Assembly: GCF_001590605.1 (NCBI RefSeq)
Contig: NZ_CP014504.1
Span: 248,001-312,000 of the forward strand
DNA from: Pedobacter cryoconitis
Lineage (GTDB): Bacteria > Bacteroidota > Bacteroidia > Sphingobacteriales > Sphingobacteriaceae
Reading direction: 5' to 3'
DNA: 64,000 nucleotides
Position 1 is the stretch's first letter, and each line of letters begins with the position of its first letter. Of the stretch, positions 1-9,070 are shown one piece after another. Both the position numbers and the translations under genes were made by a program. The notes below the pieces were generated by a model. The model ran no database searches. It was not told the origin of the DNA and saw only the letters and a list, made by a program, of their open reading frames with translations.

Positions 1-2
1 CC

Positions 3-2276
3 TTAAAACCATTTATCAATTTCCTGACGGAAAAAATTAAAGTAGAAAAGACAGCCAAAATAAATTTCTATACTTATCTGCTGGACCAGTTCTCTGCTTT
101 TCCAGAATTGATGGACCCGATCCCTGTTACCGATGTGGCTAAATACAATCATTTGTATGAACTGATTTATACTGCGCTATCTCCTATCATCAACGACGAG
201 AAGGAGCAGCTTTGGGCTTTAAGTAAACCGGTTTGCCCTTGCTTTCATTATGGGACAAATGCTTTTTATAAAGTTTTGCTGGATGATAAAAAAGAAGGGC
301 TGAATGCAGATCTGGCTTTACCTTCTCAAAAGGAAATGCAAAAGACCATGTTGAGTACGCTATATAATCTTGTGCTGCAAAAGTTTTACAACTTTAGCCT
401 GGGAACAGATCAGCATGTGATTAAATCTATTGTTGACCATGAAACGCAATTACTAAGATATTACAAATTAAATATAGATACCCGTTTTGTAGAAGTCACC
501 AGTACTAAAGCTTTACCTGAGCTGACACTTCAAAATGTAAAGGAGTATATGCAGGATGAAACCAACAGCCTGGATACCCTGATGACGCTATTGCCTTCAG
601 AAATGTTCCGTGTAGAAGGGATTTCTATTGTGAGTTTAGTAGATATTACTGCAGAATATGCATTGGAATCTATTAAAAATGCTATTATATCACATAACCA
701 GTGTCAAATAGGGTGGAGTACTGCTTCAATTTCAGCCGCATTAAAGTCTTTAGTGGGCAGTGACCAGATCTCCTTTGGACTATTGCCTTATCTGAAATTA
801 AATGATAAGGTCTTACCTTACTTTCACGAAGGCTTTCAAAGCGTAATCATTCAGCAGGCAAAGCTAGATGGAGTTAGTGAGCCAGAATATTCCAAGCTTA
901 TAGAAGACTTTGTCGCAAACCCGCGCAGATTGATCTTTCCTGAGCTTAACATAGAAGAATATTCAACTTTTCCGATGCTGAAGCTTGCTGCAGCTGCAGG
1001 AATTAAGTCTTATGCTATTTTTCCATTGTATTACAATGCCAGGTTGATTGGCTGTTTAGAACTTTATACTAAAGACAGCTCTGCTTTCAATGGGAATACT
1101 TTGTCCAGGATTGAAAGTGCATTTCCTTTACTTGCACAGCTTTACCAAAATATTATTGTTGATTTTAACAATGAGATTACGACTATCGTAACGGATAAAT
1201 TTACAGCGCTCCAATCTTCTGTATCCTGGCGTTTCAACGAAGTTGCCTACAATTATATGCAATCTGGCGATTGGAAGAAAGACCTTCCTATTGAACCTGT
1301 TTATTTTAAGGATGTACATCCTTTTTATGGGGCAATTGATATCAGGAATTCGAGTATTGAACGGAACCTGATGATCCGGAAAGATTTATTTGCACATTTT
1401 GAAATCCTGGAAACTGCATTGGGAAACCTGAAGAGTGTTATTCCGGAAATTGTAGAAGATGATTTTCCAAGGCAGCAATCGTCCTGGGACCATAAAGGTT
1501 TCGATGAGATCTCTGACCGGGAAATTATGAAAACTGATGACTATTTACAGCATCAGCTCCCTCCTTATCTGAACGTCCTTAAAGAAGTCTATCCTGAGGC
1601 TGAAGGAATCATTAATGAATATTTTGAGCTGACACGCCAGGGAGGGAAGATCTTTGAAAACAGGGATAATTATGAGCAAAGCATGCAGACCATTAACCAG
1701 GCAGTGAATAAACACCTGGATCAGTTCAATGCAGAATTACAACAACAACACCCTTGTTATTTTGAGAAATTCAGAACTGATGGGGTAGAGTTTGATATTT
1801 ACCTCGGACATTCGATTGCTCCGGACAGAGAGTTCAGCACAGATTTGGTGGCCGATTTCCGGTTGAGGCAATTGAAAGCTATTGCACAGATTACGAAACT
1901 AACACATGAACTGAAGCCGTCCTTACCAATTCCATTGGAAACTACGCAGCTGATCTTTGTTTATGAGAAGATCATTGACATTAGTTTCCGTATCGATGAA
2001 CAAAGATTTGATGTGGAAGGAAGTTATAATATCCGGTATCAGATGGTGAAGAAAAGGATTGACAAAGCACATATCAAAGAAAGTTCCGAGCGGCTGACCC
2101 AGCCAGGTAAAATTGCCATTGTTTATTTCAATGCCTCAGAGGCAGATGAATATATGGTTTATATCCATAAATTACAGCAACAAGGCCTGTTGACTGATCA
2201 GGTGGAATACCTGGAGGTAGAAGAATTACAAGGTGTGGAAGGACTTAAAGCATTGCGCGTAACAGTCGCCGTTTAA
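3..2276 (+). CDS. GAF-domain-like cytoplasmic protein, 5' end outside window
   Basis: The reading frame is open back to the first bases of the window, with no stop before the TTG at 108 or the ATG at 111. This is therefore the 3' part of a longer gene, with at least 757 residues visible. A GAF-like stretch lies about one third to halfway in (around nt 960-1140), with the pattern SYAIFPLYYNARLIGCLELY. The rest is helical, has no signal peptide or membrane segment, and ends with a KALRVTVAV tail. GAF domains usually bind small ligands or serve as sensory modules, but no output domain (kinase, cyclase, HTH) is recognisable here. The next gene starts 11 nt downstream, so the two may be co-transcribed. 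The function is unknown. Confidence 0.85.
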   Translation, partial: LKPFINFLTEKIKVEKTAKINFYTYLLDQFSAFPELMDPIPVTDVAKYNHLYELIYTALSPIINDEKEQLWALSKPVCPCFHYGTNAFYKVLLDDKKEGLNADLALPSQKEMQKTMLSTLYNLVLQKFYNFSLGTDQHVIKSIVDHETQLLRYYKLNIDTRFVEVTSTKALPELTLQNVKEYMQDETNSLDTLMTLLPSEMFRVEGISIVSLVDITAEYALESIKNAIISHNQCQIGWSTASISAALKSLVGSDQISFGLLPYLKLNDKVLPYFHEGFQSVIIQQAKLDGVSEPEYSKLIEDFVANPRRLIFPELNIEEYSTFPMLKLAAAAGIKSYAIFPLYYNARLIGCLELYTKDSSAFNGNTLSRIESAFPLLAQLYQNIIVDFNNEITTIVTDKFTALQSSVSWRFNEVAYNYMQSGDWKKDLPIEPVYFKDVHPFYGAIDIRNSSIERNLMIRKDLFAHFEILETALGNLKSVIPEIVEDDFPRQQSSWDHKGFDEISDREIMKTDDYLQHQLPPYLNVLKEVYPEAEGIINEYFELTRQGGKIFENRDNYEQSMQTINQAVNKHLDQFNAELQQQHPCYFEKFRTDGVEFDIYLGHSIAPDREFSTDLVADFRLRQLKAIAQITKLTHELKPSLPIPLETTQLIFVYEKIIDISFRIDEQRFDVEGSYNIRYQMVKKRIDKAHIKESSERLTQPGKIAIVYFNASEADEYMVYIHKLQQQGLLTDQVEYLEVEELQGVEGLKALRVTVAV

Positions 2277-2287
2277 AAACAGATTAA

Positions 2288-4882
2288 ATGATCATAATTT
2301 CCAGAAAGAATAAGCTAAACCTGACAGTATCATTAACTACTCTGTTTTTTAGTTTCCCGTTATTTACAAATGCGCAAGTAAAAAGCACAAAGGATTCTAT
2401 TACTATAGCGATTGCTCCTGAATATGATGCCGTATCCAAAACACACCGGTTCTTCTTAGGAGAGAATTACCGTAAGCAATGGGCCACGCCTGTAAAGATG
2501 CGGGTTATTGACTTGCAGAAAGAACAAGGTGGAATGAAATTTCTGCAAATGGGCGGAGGGATGCAAACCCGGTCAATGCGTTTGGAAGATGCTTCGGGCA
2601 GGGAATGGGTATTAAGAACAGTACAAAAATATTCTGAAAGAGGTTTACCTGAAAATCTAAGGGCAACGATTGCAAAAGACATTGTGCAGGATCAGATCTC
2701 TACGAGTCATCCTTATTCTGCATTAATAGTTCCTCCATTAGCTGATGCGCTTGACCTTCCGCATGCCAATCCCGAAATTGTATATGTTGGTGATGATCCT
2801 GCATTGGGACAATATAGAAAGGATTTTGCCAATGCGGTTTATTTGTTGGAAGAACGCATGCCGACTGGCTACGAAAAAAGCGATAATACCCTTAAATCAC
2901 AGCGGAAAGTAGAAGAAGATAATGATATTCATTTCAATCAAAAACTGGTATTAAGAGCTAGGTTGCTTGATTTTATTGTAGGAGATTGGGATAGACATGA
3001 GGATAATTGGAGGTGGCTGAAGCTGGAAGATAAGAAAGGCGATAAGGAATATGTTCCTGTCCCGCGTGACCGGGATAAAGTGTTCTTTAAGTCTTCTGGT
3101 ATATTTCCATGGATTCTTTCTCATCAATGGCTGAACGCTAAACATCAGCCTTATGAACCAAATATCAGGGCAGTTGACCAATGGAATTTTTATCAGCGTT
3201 ACTTTGACAGATATTTCCTGAGCGGACTGAGTGAAAAAGACTGGCAGGAAGAAATCAAATATGTACAAGAGAAATTGACGCCTGCACTTTTAAGGAAGTC
3301 AATGCTGCTGATGCCGGCAAATATCTTTGCACAAGGTGGAGAACAGACTTTGCAAATTATGATAGCAAGGAAAGATAACCTGGAGAAAAGTGCAATGACT
3401 TATTATCGTTTTCTGGCCACTACTGTCGAAATTCCTGCTTCTGATAAAAAAGAGTATTTTGAAGTGAAACATCAAAAAAATGGTCACATCGAACTGACGG
3501 TTAGAAATATTAAAAAGAGCGGTGAAACAGGCAGAAAGCTTTATCAACGTACCTTTGATCCGAAGCTAACCAACGAAATCAGGTTATATGGAATGGGAGG
3601 GGATGATGTTTTTGAAGTGACCGGAAAAACGAAATCTCCTATTAAAGTTCGTATGATCGGTGGAGATGGGCATGACAAGTTTGAAATTGACCAGGCGCTG
3701 AACCATAAATCCAATACTTATATCTATGACCGTTCGGATGAAGAAAACGATCTTCCGGCCGCGAGTGTTGCCAAACTTCGTTTATCAACAGATACAAGCG
3801 TCAATCAATACAATAAAAGAAGCTTTGTATTCGATCAGTTTGGGCCATTGTTTCATGTAAACTATAATATTGATCAGGGGATACAAGCAGGTGCAGGTTT
3901 AATCCTGGAAAAACAGGGTTTTAGAAAAGCTCCTTATGCTGCTCACCAGGAATTTTGGGTAGATTATTCAACGGGTCGGAAATCCTTTATCTTAAGCTAT
4001 GCCGGAGACTTTAAAAAAGTAATCGGTAATGCTAATTTCAAAGTGAATGCAAACCTGCTGGGCCCGAATAACCTGAGTAACTTTTTTGGCTTGGGGAATG
4101 AGACTGCTTTTATTAAAGAGGAGCCTAAAGGGATGTCTTATTACAGAAACCGCTACGATTACCTGACGGCAGATTTTCAGGTCTATGAAAAACTTGACAA
4201 ATGGACCGTAGGTGGAGGGCTAACTACAGAATATTATACCAGCAGCCGTAAAGGAAATGAAAACCGGTTCCTGAATGACTTTAACCTGAGTAACCCGGAA
4301 GAATCTGTTTTCTCAGACCGTGTTTATGCAGGGCTTATTACTGAAATAAAATATGATTCCAGAGATAATATCTCTATACCTAAAAAAGGAATGTACTGGA
4401 ATACCAGGATTACTGCTAACCAGCAACTCAACGGAGATCATGAGCGTTACGGAAAAATACAATCAGAATTCCGTTATTATCTGAATCCGGGACATTCCGG
4501 TTTTGTAATTGCGAACCGTTTGGGTGGAGGTACCACCGTTGGTGATCCTGAATTTTTCCAGCAAATGCAGTTAGGCGGTGTACATAACCTGCGTGGTTTT
4601 CATACCAACCGTTTTACAGGGAAATCCATGCTGTATTATAACCTTGACCTGCGTCTGAAGCTATTTGACTTTACATCTTATATTGTACCCGGTTCCTTAG
4701 GCCTTTTAGGTTTTAACGATGTAGGCCGTGTATGGATGCCCGGACAAACCTCTAATCAGTGGCATCACGGTTATGGTGGTGGAATTTACATTGTTCCAGC
4801 AGATTTAATCCTGATCCAGGCAGCAGTAGGTTTTTCAAAAGAAAGTACTATGCCTTACATCTCGGTAGGGTTTAATTTCTAA
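2288..4882 (+). CDS. Secreted kinase-fold / BamA-type outer-membrane beta-barrel fusion protein
   Basis: The protein has 864 residues and an N-terminal signal peptide (hydrophobic core then TNAQ, about residues 1-29). Residues about 60-300 resemble an atypical kinase fold. They carry an N-lobe-like strand GREWVLRTV, then GDWDRHEDNW (232-241) and PRDRDKVFF (259-267). These resemble the catalytic-loop DRHxxN and metal-binding Asp motifs of HipA, FAM20 and type II PI4-kinase folds. The C-terminal half, from about 520, is a beta-barrel of the Omp85/surface-antigen type, with D-S-R-D-N repeats, GGVHNLRGF and a terminal SVGFNF ending in Phe. Related Bacteroidota proteins often carry a metallophosphoesterase domain in front of this block, and none is present here. 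It probably sits in the outer membrane with the kinase-like domain in the periplasm. Kinase activity is inferred, not shown. Confidence 0.75.
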   Translation: MIIISRKNKLNLTVSLTTLFFSFPLFTNAQVKSTKDSITIAIAPEYDAVSKTHRFFLGENYRKQWATPVKMRVIDLQKEQGGMKFLQMGGGMQTRSMRLEDASGREWVLRTVQKYSERGLPENLRATIAKDIVQDQISTSHPYSALIVPPLADALDLPHANPEIVYVGDDPALGQYRKDFANAVYLLEERMPTGYEKSDNTLKSQRKVEEDNDIHFNQKLVLRARLLDFIVGDWDRHEDNWRWLKLEDKKGDKEYVPVPRDRDKVFFKSSGIFPWILSHQWLNAKHQPYEPNIRAVDQWNFYQRYFDRYFLSGLSEKDWQEEIKYVQEKLTPALLRKSMLLMPANIFAQGGEQTLQIMIARKDNLEKSAMTYYRFLATTVEIPASDKKEYFEVKHQKNGHIELTVRNIKKSGETGRKLYQRTFDPKLTNEIRLYGMGGDDVFEVTGKTKSPIKVRMIGGDGHDKFEIDQALNHKSNTYIYDRSDEENDLPAASVAKLRLSTDTSVNQYNKRSFVFDQFGPLFHVNYNIDQGIQAGAGLILEKQGFRKAPYAAHQEFWVDYSTGRKSFILSYAGDFKKVIGNANFKVNANLLGPNNLSNFFGLGNETAFIKEEPKGMSYYRNRYDYLTADFQVYEKLDKWTVGGGLTTEYYTSSRKGNENRFLNDFNLSNPEESVFSDRVYAGLITEIKYDSRDNISIPKKGMYWNTRITANQQLNGDHERYGKIQSEFRYYLNPGHSGFVIANRLGGGTTVGDPEFFQQMQLGGVHNLRGFHTNRFTGKSMLYYNLDLRLKLFDFTSYIVPGSLGLLGFNDVGRVWMPGQTSNQWHHGYGGGIYIVPADLILIQAAVGFSKESTMPYISVGFNF

Positions 4883-4898
4883 AATTTCATAAAAGAAG

Positions 4899-4930
4899 GT
4901 GCCGGACTGATTCAATATTCATTCCGGCAT
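4899..4930. terminator. Candidate bidirectional terminator
   Basis: A hairpin with arms GTGCCGGA and TCCGGCAT plus three further inner pairs lies between two converging genes. There is no long T-run on either side, so the call is moderate. Confidence 0.45.
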
Positions 4931-4944
4931 CTCTCCACAGTCTG

Positions 4945-5748
4945 TCAGAGTTCTTTATAAACCACCTTAACTGAACTTTTTACACCATCAACTGTTGCAT
5001 TGATCGTTTCCGGATAACCATCCTTGTTAAAAATATAACTAAAACTCTGCTGCATACCCGGACTTAACAGGTTATTGCAAAGCTGTATGTTATTTATTCC
5101 GGAAAGAAAGAGTTGCATCTCTGCAGGGAAAAGGTTGTTCTCTTTTTCCAGTTGTAATAACCAGGTATAACTGCTCTGCTTAAACATGCCATTTTTGAGA
5201 TCATAATTATAGCCTAAACTGAGTGTACCTCCTTTGTCAGCACTCAGGCTGCCGGTCGCATGATAGCTTTTCTCCTGTTCAGCTATCTTTCTGTTATTTA
5301 TATCGAAATAACTTACTTTAATGACTTGGTTTTCCGTATTGTAATCCAGTTCGTAAGTCCCGTTCTGGACATAGCTATTCCCTTTTATTTTATAGGCCGT
5401 ACCGCTGATCACCCTGCCTTTTTCATCCAGATCATAACTTGTACCAGAAACCGGCTCCTCATTTTTAAAACGCTCCAGCTCTATGGGCTTACCTGTTTGG
5501 TCATAGGTTATGACCAGCGTTCTCCCGTCTTCGTGTATTATCTTTTGAATAGCGGATTGCTGGGTATAGCTGATCACCACTTTCGACTTGCCGGTCCCCA
5601 GCTGTACCGGAATTAATTTCCTGATTCCAACCTCCACAATTGGTGGAATAATTTCGGAATCCTGAACTGCTCCATCTTTCTTTTTGCAACCTGTGATTCC
5701 CAATAACAAGATCAGGCTAATCCTGAAATATTTTTTGTAAGTTTCCAT
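4945..5748 (-). CDS. Lipoprotein with RHS/YD-like beta repeats
   Basis: The 267-residue product starts with a lipoprotein signal, a hydrophobic segment ending in the lipobox ITGC (Cys21) followed by KKKDG. The mature part has repeated short strands of the type Y-D-x-x-G-R/K (TYDQTGKPIELER, YDLDEKGRVISGT, LDYNTENQVIKVSYFD). This resembles the YD/RHS-like or DUF4595-like repeats common in Bacteroidota lipoproteins. It is probably anchored in the outer or inner membrane facing the periplasm or surface. No enzymatic motif is visible. It stands alone on this strand and is divergent from glgA. The function is unknown. Confidence 0.8.
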   Translation of the reverse strand: METYKKYFRISLILLLGITGCKKKDGAVQDSEIIPPIVEVGIRKLIPVQLGTGKSKVVISYTQQSAIQKIIHEDGRTLVITYDQTGKPIELERFKNEEPVSGTSYDLDEKGRVISGTAYKIKGNSYVQNGTYELDYNTENQVIKVSYFDINNRKIAEQEKSYHATGSLSADKGGTLSLGYNYDLKNGMFKQSSYTWLLQLEKENNLFPAEMQLFLSGINNIQLCNNLLSPGMQQSFSYIFNKDGYPETINATVDGVKSSVKVVYKEL

Positions 5749-5974
5749 ATCAATAATAAATTTAAGATTTAATTAAAACCTCAACTTACTCTTGTATTTC
5801 CATATAATGTTTAAATATTTAAATAAATATCCTAACAATAACAAAATAAGCCTGATAGGCATTGAAAAAAAATAATACAATTTAATGAAAAACAAACTGC
5901 GCTTATTTGGGTTATAACTCATATTTTAATAGCAAATTATAAACAACCCTTTATCCCAGTACTCCAAATAATTT

Positions 5975-7381
5975 ATGGAAATAATTCATCTCAGCGCAGA
6001 ATGTTATCCGATAGCTAAAGTTGGCGGTTTGGGGGATGTAGTAGGTGCATTGCCTAAGTATCAAACCAAACTTGGCCATTATGCTAAAGTGGTGATGCCA
6101 GCCTATAATAACTCATTTTTGCTTCAAAACGAATTTGAAGTTGTCTATGATGGATGGGGCAACCTTGGAACACGCCATTTTCCTGTTCGCATTTTCAGAG
6201 AGAAAACCAATAAGCTGGGTTTTGATCTTTATCTTGTTCACATTGCCGGCTTAACAGACCGCGACAAAGTTTATGGTTATGAAGATGATGTTGAACGTTT
6301 TCTAGCCTATCAGATTGCTACATTAGATTGGATCAATCAATGGGAACATCGCCCGGATGTGATCCATTGTCACGATCACCACACTGGCCTTGTTCCGTTT
6401 ATGACAGGCAATTGTGAAAAATATAAAGACCTCAGAAATATTCCAACTATACTGACTATCCATAATGCGCAATATCAAGGGCAGTTTGGATGGGATAAGT
6501 TACATTATCTGCCTGCTTTTGATCTTTGGAGATCGGGCTTGCTGGAATGGAAAAAAGATATTAATCCACTGGCTTCAGCAATTAAATGTGCGTGGCGTGT
6601 AACGACTGTTTCTCCAAGTTATCTGGAAGAGATCAGCTACAATGCCAATGGACTGGAAAGTCTTTTAGCGAGTGAAAGAGGAAAGTCTGCCGGAATTTTA
6701 AATGGTATAGACAATGAAGTATGGGATCCGCAAAAAGATCCTATGTTAACAAAAAATTATGCAATAAGGACGGTAGAAAGTGGAAAGAAAGCAAACAAAG
6801 TGGCCTTATGTGATGTTTTTAATTTAGATCCTGCAAAACCGCTGTTCACTTTTATTGGCAGGTTAGTGGGAGAGAAGGGAGCAGATTTATTGCCTGCAAT
6901 TTTCCATAATTCATTAGCACACAGTTACGGGAATATAAATATTCTTGTGCTGGGATCGGGTGAGCCTGATGTTGAAGAAAAACTGGTTGAATTAAAGGAA
7001 TGGTTCCCCGGAAATTATAACGCTTATATAGGTTACAATGAAACGTTGTCCCACCAGATTTATGCTGGAGCAGATTTCTTATTGATGCCTTCGAGGGTAG
7101 AGCCTTGCGGGTTAAATCAGCTATATGCTTTGCGTTACGGGACAATACCAATTGTAAGAAGAATTGGCGGATTAAAAGATACGGTGGTGGATATAGGTGA
7201 TGGTGGGTTTGGTATTTGCCATGACCAAACAAGTGTAGAAGATGTTGGACAGGCTATTGGAAGAGCTTATGATCTTTATCAGAATAAGAAACAGGTAAAG
7301 GAGATTTTGAAATTTACAATGCAACTGGACCACTCCTGGGATAAGGCAGCCCAACAATATATAGATCTGTACCAAATGTAA
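5975..7381 (+). CDS. glgA: Glycogen synthase (ADP-glucose type, GT5)
   Basis: The 468-residue enzyme transfers glucose from ADP-glucose to the non-reducing end of glycogen in the cytoplasm. The N-terminus has the ADP-glucose-binding motif KVGGLGDVVGALP (residues 16-28). The C-terminal Rossmann domain carries FIGRLVGEKGADLLP and the conserved PSRVEPCGLNQLYALRYG segment of GT5 enzymes, with the catalytic EPCGLNQ. The length fits bacterial GlgA. The ATG start puts the conserved first strand (MEIIHLSAECYP) at the terminus. glgC begins 9 nt after the stop, so the two form an operon for glycogen synthesis. No branching enzyme (glgB) or debranching enzyme lies in this window. Confidence 0.96.
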   Translation: MEIIHLSAECYPIAKVGGLGDVVGALPKYQTKLGHYAKVVMPAYNNSFLLQNEFEVVYDGWGNLGTRHFPVRIFREKTNKLGFDLYLVHIAGLTDRDKVYGYEDDVERFLAYQIATLDWINQWEHRPDVIHCHDHHTGLVPFMTGNCEKYKDLRNIPTILTIHNAQYQGQFGWDKLHYLPAFDLWRSGLLEWKKDINPLASAIKCAWRVTTVSPSYLEEISYNANGLESLLASERGKSAGILNGIDNEVWDPQKDPMLTKNYAIRTVESGKKANKVALCDVFNLDPAKPLFTFIGRLVGEKGADLLPAIFHNSLAHSYGNINILVLGSGEPDVEEKLVELKEWFPGNYNAYIGYNETLSHQIYAGADFLLMPSRVEPCGLNQLYALRYGTIPIVRRIGGLKDTVVDIGDGGFGICHDQTSVEDVGQAIGRAYDLYQNKKQVKEILKFTMQLDHSWDKAAQQYIDLYQM

Positions 7382-7390
7382 TTTATTCAT

Positions 7391-8665
7391 ATGACTGAAA
7401 AAGTACTAGGAGTTATCCTTGGCGGTGGCCAGGGCTCCAGATTATCACCGCTTACGCAGACCCGTTCCAAACCCGCAGTTCCGATTGCCGGGAAATATCG
7501 TTTGGTAGACATTCCTATTTCTAATTGTCTGAATTCTGGTATTCACCGCATGTTCGTACTTACGCAGTTTAATTCGGCATCGTTAAATAAGCACATTAAA
7601 AATACATACCATTTTAGTCACTTCAGTGATGCTTTTGTAGATATACTTGCAGCTGAGCAGACTCCTGATAATCCGACGTGGTTCCAGGGGACGGCTGATG
7701 CTGTGCGTCAGACGATGCATCACTTGTTACAGCATGATTTTGAGTATGTCCTGATCTTGTCGGGTGACCAGTTGTATCAGATGGATTTCAATGAGATGTT
7801 ACTGGCGCATGAGGAAAGTGGCGCGGAGGTTACTTTAGCGACTATTCCAAGTACGGCTAAGGATGCAACGAGTTTTGGCATCTTAAAGGCGAATGAAGAA
7901 AATATAATTACTTCTTTCATTGAGAAGCCGAGTGCTGAATTATTGGTAGACTGGGCTTCTGATACGGGACCGGAGATGCAGGCTGAAGGGCGTAATTACT
8001 TGGCTTCAATGGGTATTTATATTTTTAACAGGGATTTATTAGTCAAAATATTTGCTGAGAATCCTGATGAGAAGGATTTTGGTAAGGAGATTATTCCGCG
8101 TGTATTACAGACGCAAAGGGTACTGAGTTATCAGTATGAGGGGTATTGGACGGATATTGGTAATATCTGCTCTTTCTTTGAGGCGAATCTGGGTTTAACG
8201 GATGATATTCCAAAGTTTAATTTATTTGATAGCAACCAGAGCATTTTCACAAGGCCGAGGATGTTGCCTCCGACCAAGATTTTAAGTACGTCTTTAGTGA
8301 AAGCGGTCATTGCAGAGGGGTGTATTTTGAATGCGGATCTGATTAAGCATTCTGTGATTGGTATCAGGTCAAGAATTGGAAATGGTACGTCTATTGAGAA
8401 TACTTATATTATGGGAAGTGACAGGTATCAGACACTTTCGGAGATTGCAGAGGAAAATGCTGCGGGAAGACCGCTGATCGGGATTGGTGACAGGTGTAAG
8501 ATTTTTAACGCGATCGTTGATAAGAATTGCAGGATTGGGAATGATGTAGTGATCAATGGGGGGATTCATTTAGAGGATGGCGATTTTGAGTGTTATGCGG
8601 TTAAGGATGGGATTGTGGTTGTGAAGAAGGATGCAGTAATTACTGATGGAACGGTGATCGGGTAA
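7391..8665 (+). CDS. glgC: Glucose-1-phosphate adenylyltransferase
   Basis: The 424-residue enzyme makes ADP-glucose and pyrophosphate from glucose-1-phosphate and ATP, the committed step of glycogen synthesis. The N-terminal nucleotidyltransferase domain shows GGGQGSRLSPLT, then RSKPAVPIAGKYRLVDI and SGDQLYQMD. The sugar-phosphate site is around FIEKP. The C-terminal third is a left-handed beta-helix with hexapeptide repeats (IAEGCILNADLIKHSVIGI and similar). Length and order are normal for the family. It follows glgA by 9 nt and is closed by the terminator hairpin downstream. Confidence 0.96.
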   Translation: MTEKVLGVILGGGQGSRLSPLTQTRSKPAVPIAGKYRLVDIPISNCLNSGIHRMFVLTQFNSASLNKHIKNTYHFSHFSDAFVDILAAEQTPDNPTWFQGTADAVRQTMHHLLQHDFEYVLILSGDQLYQMDFNEMLLAHEESGAEVTLATIPSTAKDATSFGILKANEENIITSFIEKPSAELLVDWASDTGPEMQAEGRNYLASMGIYIFNRDLLVKIFAENPDEKDFGKEIIPRVLQTQRVLSYQYEGYWTDIGNICSFFEANLGLTDDIPKFNLFDSNQSIFTRPRMLPPTKILSTSLVKAVIAEGCILNADLIKHSVIGIRSRIGNGTSIENTYIMGSDRYQTLSEIAEENAAGRPLIGIGDRCKIFNAIVDKNCRIGNDVVINGGIHLEDGDFECYAVKDGIVVVKKDAVITDGTVIG

Positions 8666-8688
8666 GGGGGTTCTCCTGAGGGTCAATT

Positions 8689-8768
8689 AAAAAAAGGTTG
8701 AGCAGTTTTCTGGCTTGCGTTCCCTGAAGAGGGATCCGAGGCTCAGAAAATTGCTCAACCTTTTTTTA
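8689..8768. terminator. Rho-independent terminator after glgC
   Basis: The long stem pairs GGTTGAGCAGTTTTCTG with CAGAAAATTGCTCAACC (one wobble/mismatch). It encloses a loop of about 36 nt and is followed by seven T residues. A-runs on the other side would let it work in both directions. Confidence 0.85.
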
Positions 8769-9070
8769 TTGATTCAGGTTTTAATCCTTTTCCGATCACC
8801 GGTTGCATGAGTTTTACAACGCAATACTTTATTCACAACCTTGTGGTTGTTGGTAATATGGTTAGATATCGTTATGGATTGCTGTTACTTGTTGTTAATT
8901 GCTGGTTAGGTGTTGTTGATGGATTGCTAATCTCTTAATGATTTTTTGAAGGATCCAGAATTAAATGAGACTTTAATTTCTGAATTTGATAGAATTTTGG
9001 GGCATAGAATTATACAGATCCTTAGCATATTAGGATCAGATAGAATTTTAAGATAAATTGTGATCGTGTT
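8769..9070. other. Intergenic stretch with short repeats, no gene seen
   Basis: No credible ORF is present. Three near-copies of ATAGAATTTT occur at 8989, 9004 (ATAGAATTAT) and 9040. Between the second and third lies a small hairpin, GATCCT...AGGATC (9017-9037). A second small hairpin, ACAACC-TTGT-GGTTGT, occurs near 8836. These may form the 3' end of the minus-strand transcript, but no poly-U tract supports that. Confidence 0.4.
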
